Origin: UMGS1590 sp900552455
GTDB lineage: Bacteria > Bacillota > Peptococcia > Peptococcales > Peptococcaceae
NCBI GenBank assembly: GCA_963931105.1
Contig: OZ007004.1
Coordinates: 992,001-1,056,000 of the forward strand
Direction of reading: 5' to 3'
Length of the DNA stretch: 64,000 nt
The translations under genes were made by a program, and so were the position numbers. The notes under the pieces were generated by a model. That model ran no database searches, had not been told where the DNA came from, and saw nothing but the letters and a program-made list of their open reading frames with translations. Of the stretch, positions 57,115 to 64,000 are shown piece by piece (position 1 is the first letter of the stretch; each line of letters begins with the position of its first letter).

Positions 57115-57888
57115 ATGGCTTCCTCAAAGGGTAAGCGCCGGCTGCTGGCGCTGCTCTTCGTTCTTTTCGCCTGCGTTTTCTGCGTTTCGGCAGGAATGCT
57201 CGGCTGGCAGCTTTACCAGGATAAAAAATCTGCCGATGCCTTCGACGCGCTGCGTGCCCAGCAGGAACAGCAGCGCGCCCAGGCCGATGCAGACGCAGCC
57301 GCCGCTGCTGCTGCGCTTGCTGCCGGCTACGACAGCCTGCACAGCCAGAACGCCGACTACGCCGGCTGGCTCACCGTTGGCGGCACCGCCATCGATTATC
57401 CTGTGATGTGGACGCCGAGCGAGCCGGAATATTATCTGCGCCGCGCCTTCGATCAGTCGTCGTCCGCGACCGGCACGCCGTTTATCGGCGAAGGCTCGGA
57501 CATTGACAGCGATTGCCTCATCATCTACGGCCACGAAATGCACAACGGCACCATGTTCGGCGAGCTCGATCGCTACGCCGACGCCGCCTTCGCTGCGCAG
57601 AAGCAGCCGATCAATATCTACACACGCACAGAAATGCGCTCCTATGAAGTTTTCGCCGCCGTGCAGACGCGCATCCTTGGCGATGGCGAGGACGGCTACC
57701 GCTACTATAACGCCGCCGGTCCACTCGATCAGGCCGGCTTCGACGCCCTCGTCGGCTGGCTCAAGCAAAACGCCCTCTACGACACCGGCGTGACGCCAAC
57801 TTTTGGCGAGCAGATCCTCATCCTTTCCACTTGCAGCTACCACACAGAAAACGGCCGCTTTCTCGTGGCCGCGCGGCGCATTGGCTGA
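57115..57888 (+). CDS. srtB: class B sortase
   Basis: A 257-residue membrane-anchored transpeptidase that links proteins with sorting signals to the cell wall. One N-terminal membrane segment (about 9-27), a charged AEQ-rich stalk, then the sortase B domain: DYAGWLTVGGTAIDYPVMWT near 78, the catalytic histidine in IYGHEMHNGTMFGEL near 140, and the catalytic cysteine and arginine in ILSTCSYHTENGRFLVAARR near 236. The natural substrate is probably the neighbouring adhesin with TPETGD, unlike the NPQTN of some SrtB. ATG at 57115 follows GGGAGG; the earlier start is in the hairpin. Confidence 0.92.
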   Translation: MASSKGKRRLLALLFVLFACVFCVSAGMLGWQLYQDKKSADAFDALRAQQEQQRAQADADAAAAAAALAAGYDSLHSQNADYAGWLTVGGTAIDYPVMWTPSEPEYYLRRAFDQSSSATGTPFIGEGSDIDSDCLIIYGHEMHNGTMFGELDRYADAAFAAQKQPINIYTRTEMRSYEVFAAVQTRILGDGEDGYRYYNAAGPLDQAGFDALVGWLKQNALYDTGVTPTFGEQILILSTCSYHTENGRFLVAARRIG

Positions 57889-57895
57889 AAATCAC

Positions 57896-57948
57896 AACAG
57901 CCTGCACCACTCTCGCAGAATCGCGAAAGTGGTGCAGGCTGTTTTTTT
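57896..57948. terminator. strong bidirectional terminator
   Basis: AACAGCCTGCACCACT (57896-57911) pairs with AGTGGTGCAGGCTGTT (57928-57943), then TTTTTTT; convergent genes. Confidence 0.93.
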
Positions 57949-57950
57949 GC

Positions 57951-59096
57951 TCAGATGATGCGGGTGGCGCGCTCGTCGGATTCTTCCAGCGGGCTGTTGC
58001 CGCCGGGATCGTCGATGAGCGTGAAGGATGCGCCTTCGTCCTTGTAGATGCCGGAGGTGATGGTGATGTCTTTGCCTGTCGGCGTGATGGAGCCGGTGTC
58101 GTCGATGAAGATGGCGTCAAAGTCGATGCGGTGATCGTCCCAGAAATCGATCGCCTCGTCCTTGCCCATGACGTAGAGCGCTTCGGCGAGCGCAGCCGCC
58201 AGCGGGCCGTCTTTGCTTGAGACGCTCACCGATGCCAGACTGGTGTCGGCAGGCTCGCCGCTGCGCGGATCGATGATGAGCCGGTAGCTACGTCCGCCGG
58301 ATTGCACGGTTTGCTGATAGAGTCCGGCGTTGAAAACGGCGTCGCTGAGGGTTTGGTAATTGGCGATGACGCGCTCAGGATCGGCAGGATTTGGAATGCT
58401 GATCGTCCAGGCGCCGTCGCGCTGGTCCGTCGAGAAGCAGGCGAGGCCGCCGCCTTCGAGCAACCCAGCGTCGCCGTTGGCGAAGCGCGCTTTGTCGATG
58501 TCAAGATTGACAAAGCCGCGGTCGAGGTTGTAGTCAGAAAAGATCTTGCGCACGCGGTCAGCGATATAGCCGCGCGCGATGCTGTCGACATTGACGCGCA
58601 CGCCGTCGGGGATGGTGATGCGGTCGCCGCTGATCTTGATCTCGCTGTCGTCCACCTTATCCAGGAGTGGCGTCAGCTCAGCGTCTGTCGGCACGCGGTC
58701 GGCGCTGGCCGCAAGCCGCCAGGCGTCGAGCAGCGGTGCCGCTGTGCAGCTGTAGAGTCCGTCTGTTTCGGCAGAAATTTCTTTTGCGCGCTCTAGCAGC
58801 GCCACGGTGTCGGCGTCGGCTGTGATGCTGCCTTCGGCGTTGAGCTTCGCAATGTCGCCGTCGCCGTCGTAGGCGAAGAGTGCGTCCAGCCGCGCGATCT
58901 CGCGCTCCGCTGTCGCCAGCGCAGGCCGCGATTCGCTGCCCTGAGCGCCGATGAGGATCGAGGTGCCCAGCGCCTGCGTCTGCTGTGTGTGTAGCACCTC
59001 GCCAGTATGGCGCATGCCCAGCAATGTTCCGATCACCACACAAAACAGACAGAGCGCGATCACCGCCTGCCAGCGGCGTCGTTGTCGTCGGTTCAT
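57951..59096 (-). CDS. ApbE-like FAD:protein FMN transferase, diverged copy
   Basis: A 381-residue membrane-anchored ApbE family protein with one N-terminal hydrophobic span (about 10-27). ApbE enzymes move FMN from FAD onto threonine in target proteins. Family regions: ALGTSILIGAQG near 42, ISAETDGLYSCTAAPLLDAW near 107, IIDPRSGEPADTSLASVSV near 275. It departs from the second copy in two places: the DLGGIAKGF block reads NVDSIARGY, and the LSLGGN block reads VNLDIDKAR, so its activity is in doubt. Own promoter behind a terminator; RBS AAGGGGGAAA. Confidence 0.85.
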   Translation of the reverse strand: MNRRQRRRWQAVIALCLFCVVIGTLLGMRHTGEVLHTQQTQALGTSILIGAQGSESRPALATAEREIARLDALFAYDGDGDIAKLNAEGSITADADTVALLERAKEISAETDGLYSCTAAPLLDAWRLAASADRVPTDAELTPLLDKVDDSEIKISGDRITIPDGVRVNVDSIARGYIADRVRKIFSDYNLDRGFVNLDIDKARFANGDAGLLEGGGLACFSTDQRDGAWTISIPNPADPERVIANYQTLSDAVFNAGLYQQTVQSGGRSYRLIIDPRSGEPADTSLASVSVSSKDGPLAAALAEALYVMGKDEAIDFWDDHRIDFDAIFIDDTGSITPTGKDITITSGIYKDEGASFTLIDDPGGNSPLEESDERATRII

Positions 59097-59122
59097 GATT
59101 CGTTTCCCCCTTGTCTGTCAAT

Positions 59123-59151
59123 AATGTATCAGTGTGCGCGGGTACTGTCAA
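59123..59151 (-). promoter_or_regulatory. promoter of the diverged apbE-like gene
   Basis: Minus-strand TTGACA (59151-59146), 17 bases, TACATT (59128-59123). Confidence 0.7.
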
Positions 59152-59171
59152 GAGCCTTGGGAATTTGCGCG

Positions 59172-59202
59172 AAAAAAGCCCTTGCCAGCATCGGCAAAGG
59201 CT
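59172..59202 (-). terminator. terminator after the Gx gene
   Basis: AGCCTTTGCC and GGCAAGGGCT with a GATGCT loop on the minus strand, then TTTTTT. Confidence 0.85.
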
Positions 59203-59208
59203 GTATGT

Positions 59209-59715
59209 TCAGGTGCGCGGCAATCGCGCCAGCAGCGCGCTGGCAACCAGGCCGGTGAAGCAGCCGCTGACCAGTCCGCTGAGCACAAGCACCGGCAGAT
59301 ACCAGAGCACGTCCACCGTGCCGAGGACGAGGATCGCTGCCAGAATCTGACCGATGTTGTGGCAGACGGCGCCGATCATCGACAGCAGCCAGAGCCGTTT
59401 CAGCGGCACATGGCGGTAGAGCAGTGTACAGACGGCATAGCAGAGCAGGCCTCCTGCAAGACTGAACAGCAGCATAAGCATCTGCCCAGAAAAAACACTG
59501 CCGAGGAAGATTCGCACGAGCAGCACCATGAGCGCATCTTTTGGCCCGAACTCATAGAGTGTCATCAGAGTGATGATATTCGCCAGCCCCAGCTTGACAC
59601 CGGGAATGGCGGTCAAAGGCGGGATCTGCGCTTCGACAATGAAGATGATGAGAGCGAGCGCCGTCAGCAGCGCCAGACGGGTCAGCCGCTGAGCGCGTGA
59701 CAAATGGCTGGTCAT
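59209..59715 (-). CDS. Gx transporter family membrane protein (Hpre_diP_synt_I)
   Basis: A 168-residue membrane protein with about five hydrophobic segments, of the family once annotated as heptaprenyl diphosphate synthase component I (PF07456) and now as Gx transporter. It contains IPGVKLGLANIITLMTLYEFG near 37 and SGQMLMLLFSLAGGLLCYAV near 75. The same family occurs next to NusG-II and ApbE genes in flavin-dependent extracellular electron transfer loci (eetB-like). Start at 59715 follows AAAGGAG. Third gene of the operon apbE-nusGII-Gx. Confidence 0.85.
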   Translation of the reverse strand: MTSHLSRAQRLTRLALLTALALIIFIVEAQIPPLTAIPGVKLGLANIITLMTLYEFGPKDALMVLLVRIFLGSVFSGQMLMLLFSLAGGLLCYAVCTLLYRHVPLKRLWLLSMIGAVCHNIGQILAAILVLGTVDVLWYLPVLVLSGLVSGCFTGLVASALLARLPRT

Positions 59716-59740
59716 AGGGGCAGTCTCCTTTCTGTCCGGT

Positions 59741-60130
59741 TTAACCGGTGGTGGCATCGAGGGCGCCGGCATCCGCATCGCTGTCCGAAAAACGGATGCT
59801 GAGTTTGTGCGGCAGACAAACAATCGGCGTCGGCCCATGGGCGTGTACCCCTTGGTTGACACAGACCTGGTCGGGACAGTCAGCCTCGACTACCGCAATG
59901 CCCTCCGGCGAAACGCGAATAGTATTCTGCGCGCCGGGCTCACCGACCGTGAAAAATTGAACCTCCTCAACCTCGGAAAGCGCAAAGGTGTAGAGCGCTT
60001 CCCCATCCAGATAAACAGTGGCTATCGTGTCGTCGCTGCTGCGCACATAGCGCACAGTAAACAGCACCAGCGCCGCAGCCAGCACCACTAACAGCACAGC
60101 CAGCATAAGCCGGCGCCAGCCCCGCTTCAT
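59741..60130 (-). CDS. NusG domain II-containing exported protein
   Basis: A 129-residue protein with an N-terminal membrane anchor (about 8-26) and an exported NusG-II domain (PF07009): TVYLDGEALYTFALSEVEEV near 39, NTIRVSPEGIAVVEADCPDQVCVNQG near 69, VCLPHKLSIRF near 104. The DCPDQVC pair and later CLPHK are the family signature and may bind a metal or form disulfides. Its start overlaps the ApbE lipoprotein stop by four bases. In related loci this protein (eetA-like) works beside Gx in flavin delivery. Confidence 0.88.
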   Translation of the reverse strand: MKRGWRRLMLAVLLVVLAAALVLFTVRYVRSSDDTIATVYLDGEALYTFALSEVEEVQFFTVGEPGAQNTIRVSPEGIAVVEADCPDQVCVNQGVHAHGPTPIVCLPHKLSIRFSDSDADAGALDATTG

Positions 60131-61191
60131 TGCACAACCTCAAGGGCGCGGTCGCCCGCCAGCGTAAAGCAGTCCTCCAGTCCGGCACTGATGGTGACAC
60201 TGCCATCGTCACTGACCAGAATGAAATCAAAGTCCTCGCTGTGTGTGCGCCAGTAGTCGATGGCGGCATCATGCCCCATAATGAAGAGAGAGGTAGAGAG
60301 CCCGTCGGCTAGCGTACCATCATCGCTGACGATAGTAACGGACGTCAGCCCGCTGTCAGCCGGATAGCCCGAGCGCGGGTCGATGATGTGATGATAAGTC
60401 ACACCGTTTTCTTCAAAAAATCGCTGATAGCCGCCGGAGGTGATGACCGCCTTGTCGGCTACCTCCAGAGTCGCGAGGATGCTGCTCGTGTCGTCCGGGT
60501 CCTGGATACCGACCCGCCAGAGGCTGCCGTCCGGTTTGTGACCCAGCGTCTGCACATTGCCGCCGAGGGAGAGGATGCCGCTTTCGACGCCATTTTCGCG
60601 GAAAATCTCCATCACCCGCGCCGATGTGAATCCCTTGGCAATGCCGCCGAGATCCACCTCAACATTTGCCGGGAGCGTGACGTTGTTTCCGCTGATCGCG
60701 ATCTGCGTGTCGTCCACATATGCAAGGAGACTAGAGAGCTCCGCTTCATCCGGCACCCGGTAATTGCTGCTCGTAAATCCCCAGGCCTCCATCAGCGGTG
60801 CGATTGTCGTAGAAAAAAGCCCGTCCGTCGCCGCGGAGATCTCCTTCGCGCGAGAGAGCAGCGTCAGCGTATCTTCGGAAGCGGTAATCTGTTTGTTCGC
60901 ATTCAACTGTGCGATCTCGCCATCCTCTGACGAGATCGACCACAGCGCATCCAGCCGCGTGATCTCATCTTCCGCAGCGTCCAGCGCTGCCTCTGCGTTG
61001 GCCCCATAGGCTTCCAGCGTCATCACCGTGTCCATCGCGTAAAGCTCCCGCGATTGCGACGTCGTGTCGTTGGTTTCAACGTTTTCCTGAGCAGTAACAC
61101 TGCTCACATTCGTTTCGTCGGTATTTTGTGTGCCGCAGCCTGCGAACAGGAGCGTTGTGGTGAGCGCTGCTGCGATCAGTGTTTTTTTCAT
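60127..61191 (-). CDS. apbE: ApbE family FAD:protein FMN transferase, lipoprotein
   Basis: A 354-residue secreted lipoprotein: signal MKKTLIAAALTTTLLFAGCG with lipobox cysteine near 19, then ELYAMDTVMTLEAYG near 49. Catalytic/FAD region DLGGIAKGFTSARVMEIF near 175, GILSLGGNVQTLG near 197, and YHHIIDPRSGYPADSGLTSVTIV near 268 with the metal-binding DPR. It covalently attaches FMN to threonines in FMN-binding domains on the outer side of the membrane. First gene of apbE-nusGII-Gx. ATG at 61191 is chosen over GTG at 61200 by GGAAG spacing. No target protein is seen in the window. Confidence 0.9.
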   Translation of the reverse strand: MKKTLIAAALTTTLLFAGCGTQNTDETNVSSVTAQENVETNDTTSQSRELYAMDTVMTLEAYGANAEAALDAAEDEITRLDALWSISSEDGEIAQLNANKQITASEDTLTLLSRAKEISAATDGLFSTTIAPLMEAWGFTSSNYRVPDEAELSSLLAYVDDTQIAISGNNVTLPANVEVDLGGIAKGFTSARVMEIFRENGVESGILSLGGNVQTLGHKPDGSLWRVGIQDPDDTSSILATLEVADKAVITSGGYQRFFEENGVTYHHIIDPRSGYPADSGLTSVTIVSDDGTLADGLSTSLFIMGHDAAIDYWRTHSEDFDFILVSDDGSVTISAGLEDCFTLAGDRALEVVQ

Positions 61192-61381
61192 AAGGATCAC
61201 TTCCGTTGGTTAGATATAGCTTATAGCCTGTGAAAAAAATAGCACTTTCTATAAGCCTGTGTCAAGAAAAAATATTTTCGTACCTTCGCGAAGAGAAATC
61301 ATGATCGCCAAATCGGGGAAGAAAATCATTACAATAGAATAATACAAAAGGCATAAATAGTCTATGTTTTTTATTTTGTCG

Positions 61382-61411
61382 TTGACAAGCTCGAGAATTT
61401 TATGATATTTT
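61382..61411 (+). promoter_or_regulatory. promoter of the SLH protein gene
   Basis: TTGACA (61382-61387), 18 bases, TATTTT (61406-61411). A hairpin CCAT-ATTAGC-TGAC-GCTAAT-ATGG lies at about 61422-61447 in the leader. The 61192-61600 gap holds this promoter, the hairpin and the small leader frame. Confidence 0.5.
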
Positions 61412-61532
61412 TTAAATAGGCCATAATTAGCTGACGCTAATCATGGCGCATCTTGGTGACGATCGTCCCATACAATATGCTTGAACAGTATTGTTTGCTG
61501 TTCGGATTGTTAGAAAGGAGGCACGAAACGGA

Positions 61533-61583
61533 ATGATCGGCACAAGAACAATCAAATTCCATTGTGAGAAAATCGGTAAATAA
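61533..61583 (+). CDS. 16-residue leader peptide before the SLH protein
   Basis: ATG at 61533 is preceded by AAAGGAGG 11 bases upstream and ends with TAA at 61581-61583, 17 bases before the SLH protein start. The product MIGTRTIKFHCEKIGK has no hydrophobic span. It may act as a leader frame rather than a working peptide. Confidence 0.4.
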   Translation: MIGTRTIKFHCEKIGK

Positions 61584-61600
61584 CATAAAGGAGGAACACT

Positions 61601-64000
61601 ATGAAGAAAAAAACGGTAGCAAGAAAAGGCGTTGCTGTCGTTCTGACAGCCGCGTTGTTGGCGCCAACCAGCGCATTTGCGGCTGTGCCATCCGATTTTT
61701 CCGACTTCCCGAATGACTGGTCCACCCAGGCTATGACCGAAGCCGTGGAAAACGGGCTGCTCGGTGGCGTGTCCGATGGCGTCATCGCGCCATCCGGCCT
61801 GCTCACCCGCGCACAGATGGCAGCCATCATCAACCGTGCATTCGGCGCAACAGAAACCGCGTCACTTTCAGGCTATACGGATGTAGCGCAAAGCGACTGG
61901 TATTATACAGACATGGCCATGGCCGTGCAAATGGGCACCTTCGTTGGTGAAGGCGGCGGACGCCTGAATCCAAACAGTGCGATCACGCGTGAAGAAGCAT
62001 TCTGTGTGCTCGCTCGTGCATTCTCCATCGACACCGCCAGCGCATCCACACTGAGCCAGTTCAGCGACAACAGCGCCGTATCCTCGTGGGCACGGGAGGC
62101 TGTGGCTGGCATGATCGCCAATGGCTGCGTCAGCGGTTATGAAGATGGCACATTGCGCCCACAAGGCACAATCACCCGCGCCGAATTTGCCTCGGTGATG
62201 AGCCGCCTTGTTGATCAATACATCTCTGAAGCAGGCAACGTCACGACGGACGAAGATGGGAATGTACTCGTCCGCGCAGCTGGCGTAACCCTCAGTGATA
62301 TGACGATCGATGGCGATCTCATTCTGGCCGATGGCATCGGCACGGGTGATGTGACCCTCGATGGGGTAACAGTAGAAGGGCGTTTGCTTATCCGCGGCGG
62401 TGGGTCTGATTCTATCCATATCACAGACTCCACCATCAAAGGCGGGATTATTCTCAATAACCCTAACACTGCCACCCGTATTGTACCACAAAACAGCGAC
62501 CTTGGCGAGATCAATGTGCAAAGCGATCTCGTTGTTGACGGCGATGTAGATACCATTACCGTGAGCAGCGCTGCCGATGTCACTGTGGATGGCGGCACGG
62601 TTTCCAAGATCGTCGTCAGCGCAGCAGCAGATGACGCAACGATCACCGTCAACGACGGCGCAACAGTTGATACCATCGAAGCCAATGCTGACGGCGTCAG
62701 CGTCAGCGGCGACGGCGAAGTTACCAGCGTGACAGCCAACGCCAACGACATCACTGTCACCACGACGGACACCGAAGTCACCGCAGCCGAAGGCACCAGC
62801 GGCGTCACCGCCGGTGGCGTTGAAGTGCCAGCTGGCGAAACCGTGGTCAGCGGTGAAGGCACCACCACAGAAGAACCAGACACTGATCGCCCTGGTGGCA
62901 CCACCGGTGGCGGTACCATCAGACCTCCTGCTGTGGAAGAAGAGCAGGCCATCGAAGTTGACAGCTGGCAGGAACTCAGAAATGCTGTCCAGACGGTCGA
63001 AGCTGGCGGCACCATCCGCCTCACCGCTGATATCAAAGATGCCGGCGCGGACGTCGACGCCATTGACGGCGTATCCAGCGCCACCCTGCCAATGGAAAGT
63101 GAAGAAGGCAAATACTTCACCCTCGACGGTGACGGCCACAGCATTACTGCTGCAGCAGACAGGACCTTCTGCTTCCTCATTTCCAGCGTGGGCGGCGAGA
63201 CTGTCGTCAAGGATCTGACCATTGACGGCGCAAGCTTCTCCAGCAAGATGGGCGGCGCCTTCTTCGTGGAAGGCGGCGACGCACTCTTCCAGAACGTCAC
63301 CTTTAAGAACTGTGTTGCCGGTTCTGCCAGCGCAACCAATGGCGGCGGGGCCATCCTCGTGAACAACCACGGCGGTAACGCCTATCCGAACGTGACCATC
63401 GAAGGTTGCACCTTTGAAGGCAACAAAGCGGGTAAAGACGCGACCGGCCGCGGCGGCGCCGTCTATGCGAACAACCTCAACACCACGCCGGGCAGCGAAG
63501 GCAAAGAACGCATCAAGGTCACCATCAAAGATTCCGCCTTCAGCGGCAACCAGGCTGCCTATGGCAGCGCCATCGCCGCTGATGGGAATGTCGACCTGAC
63601 CGTTGAAGGCTGCACCTTCACCGATCAGGCTGGCGATGACATCTACATTTACGAAGGGACTTCCCAGGGGAAGAAGAGCATGACCATCTATTCCAATGTC
63701 AATGCGACCCTGAATGACAACACAGATGCCACTGCGATCTACAGCCGCTACTATCCAGTCGGCTATCCATCCGCACCAGGGACAGCACCAGAAGGTGCCC
63801 AGGATAAGCTTTTCAGCGACATCGAACGCACCCAGGAAGTCGACTTCAGCACTTCTGAGAGCATCGCGATGCAAGAGACGGCCATCAATGGCCATACCTA
63901 CTACTATGGCGTTGCCGAATATGGCGCCGATGGTTGGATCACCGACTTTACCGTCGATGGAAGCGCTGTCAAAGCCACCCAGATCGGCGGCAGCAATGTC
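61601..64000 (+). CDS. SLH-domain surface protein with right-handed beta-helix repeats, partial
   Basis: At least 800 residues; the frame stays open to the end of the window. Signal peptide MKKKTVARKGVAVVLTAALL with cleavage near AFAAV (about residue 26). Three SLH domains occupy about residues 27-205 (WSTQAMTEAVENGLLGG, SDWYYTDMAMAVQMG, SSWAREAVAGMIANG), which attach the protein to secondary wall polymer. Residues about 215-420 are hydrophobic-ladder repeats (VTLDGVTVEGRLLIRGGG), followed by a PGGTTGGG linker and, from about 450, right-handed beta-helix repeats (FKNCVAGSA, TIEGCTFEGNKAG, KDSAFSGNQAA). AAAGGAGG precedes the ATG. Likely a large adhesin or surface-layer protein; C-terminus not seen. 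Confidence 0.93.
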   Translation, partial: MKKKTVARKGVAVVLTAALLAPTSAFAAVPSDFSDFPNDWSTQAMTEAVENGLLGGVSDGVIAPSGLLTRAQMAAIINRAFGATETASLSGYTDVAQSDWYYTDMAMAVQMGTFVGEGGGRLNPNSAITREEAFCVLARAFSIDTASASTLSQFSDNSAVSSWAREAVAGMIANGCVSGYEDGTLRPQGTITRAEFASVMSRLVDQYISEAGNVTTDEDGNVLVRAAGVTLSDMTIDGDLILADGIGTGDVTLDGVTVEGRLLIRGGGSDSIHITDSTIKGGIILNNPNTATRIVPQNSDLGEINVQSDLVVDGDVDTITVSSAADVTVDGGTVSKIVVSAAADDATITVNDGATVDTIEANADGVSVSGDGEVTSVTANANDITVTTTDTEVTAAEGTSGVTAGGVEVPAGETVVSGEGTTTEEPDTDRPGGTTGGGTIRPPAVEEEQAIEVDSWQELRNAVQTVEAGGTIRLTADIKDAGADVDAIDGVSSATLPMESEEGKYFTLDGDGHSITAAADRTFCFLISSVGGETVVKDLTIDGASFSSKMGGAFFVEGGDALFQNVTFKNCVAGSASATNGGGAILVNNHGGNAYPNVTIEGCTFEGNKAGKDATGRGGAVYANNLNTTPGSEGKERIKVTIKDSAFSGNQAAYGSAIAADGNVDLTVEGCTFTDQAGDDIYIYEGTSQGKKSMTIYSNVNATLNDNTDATAIYSRYYPVGYPSAPGTAPEGAQDKLFSDIERTQEVDFSTSESIAMQETAINGHTYYYGVAEYGADGWITDFTVDGSAVKATQIGGSNV

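Noticed and set aside
61868..63895. 675-residue open frame antisense to the SLH protein
   Set aside because: The plus-strand frame has signal peptide, SLH domains and beta-helix repeats; the minus frame has none of these and no start site.

Overview
The window looks like chromosomal DNA of an anaerobic, monoderm member of the Bacillota (Firmicutes), probably a GC-rich clostridium; genus cannot be fixed from sequence alone. Supporting signs are strong AGGAGG-type ribosome binding sites with TTG and GTG starts, class B sortase beside a sorting-signal adhesin, an SLH-domain surface protein, copper-amine-oxidase-N-like exported proteins, lactate oxidation genes (lutABC), acetate kinase, and nickel-pincer cofactor genes (larEBC).

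Layout. 1-5.4 kb: end of an unidentified gene, small membrane and YgbA-like genes, a triple 52-bp inverted repeat, an iron-dependent alcohol dehydrogenase with a small coupled partner, a DMT exporter, and a SixA-CHAD fusion. 5.5-8.7 kb: lutABC under a near-consensus promoter. 8.7-14.1 kb: exported stalk-like protein, a group II intron with its reverse transcriptase, and a metal P-type ATPase operon with DUF6110 and a 26-residue membrane peptide. 14.2-18.3 kb: AraC regulator and two paralogous MFS transporters around a cytidylate-kinase-like gene. 18.4-22.7 kb: membrane-tethered HTH protein, orphan HicB-like protein, larEBC behind a leader with a terminator, DUF3842. 22.8-34.2 kb: MATE pump, Tex, nitroreductase, DUF1287 protein, MscL with zinc ribbon, a promoter carrying an 11-G tract, a second exported protein, a second HicB-like gene, DUF606 transporter, CstA, autoregulated TetR. 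34.2-40.9 kb: candidate small RNA, uvrBA, an unknown gene, three tRNA genes, gamma carbonic anhydrase. 41-45.8 kb: an AT-rich island with LysR regulator, phosphodiesterase and SLC13-like transporter. 45.9-53.2 kb: MATE pump, a region with DnaA-box-like words, a TrpX-like ABC system followed directly by ackA, three unknown membrane proteins. 53.2-64 kb: HAD phosphatase and thiM, isopeptide/CNA-B adhesin and sortase B, a flavin-transfer operon (two ApbE, NusG-II, Gx), and an SLH beta-helix protein that runs off the end.

Physiology. Lactate oxidation to pyruvate (LutABC), pyruvate or peptide uptake by a CstA-type carrier and acetate kinase fit acid-forming fermentation. The lar genes make the cofactor of lactate racemase (no larA here), which would convert D/L-lactate for the same pathway. 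ApbE/NusG-II/Gx suggests covalently flavinylated proteins for electron transfer at the cell surface, although no FMN-binding acceptor lies in the window.

Most intergenic spaces carry clear intrinsic terminators and sigma-A-type promoters with 17-bp spacing. Several terminators sit directly in front of a ribosome binding site, so attenuation may be common. No CRISPR array, rRNA operon or prophage was seen.
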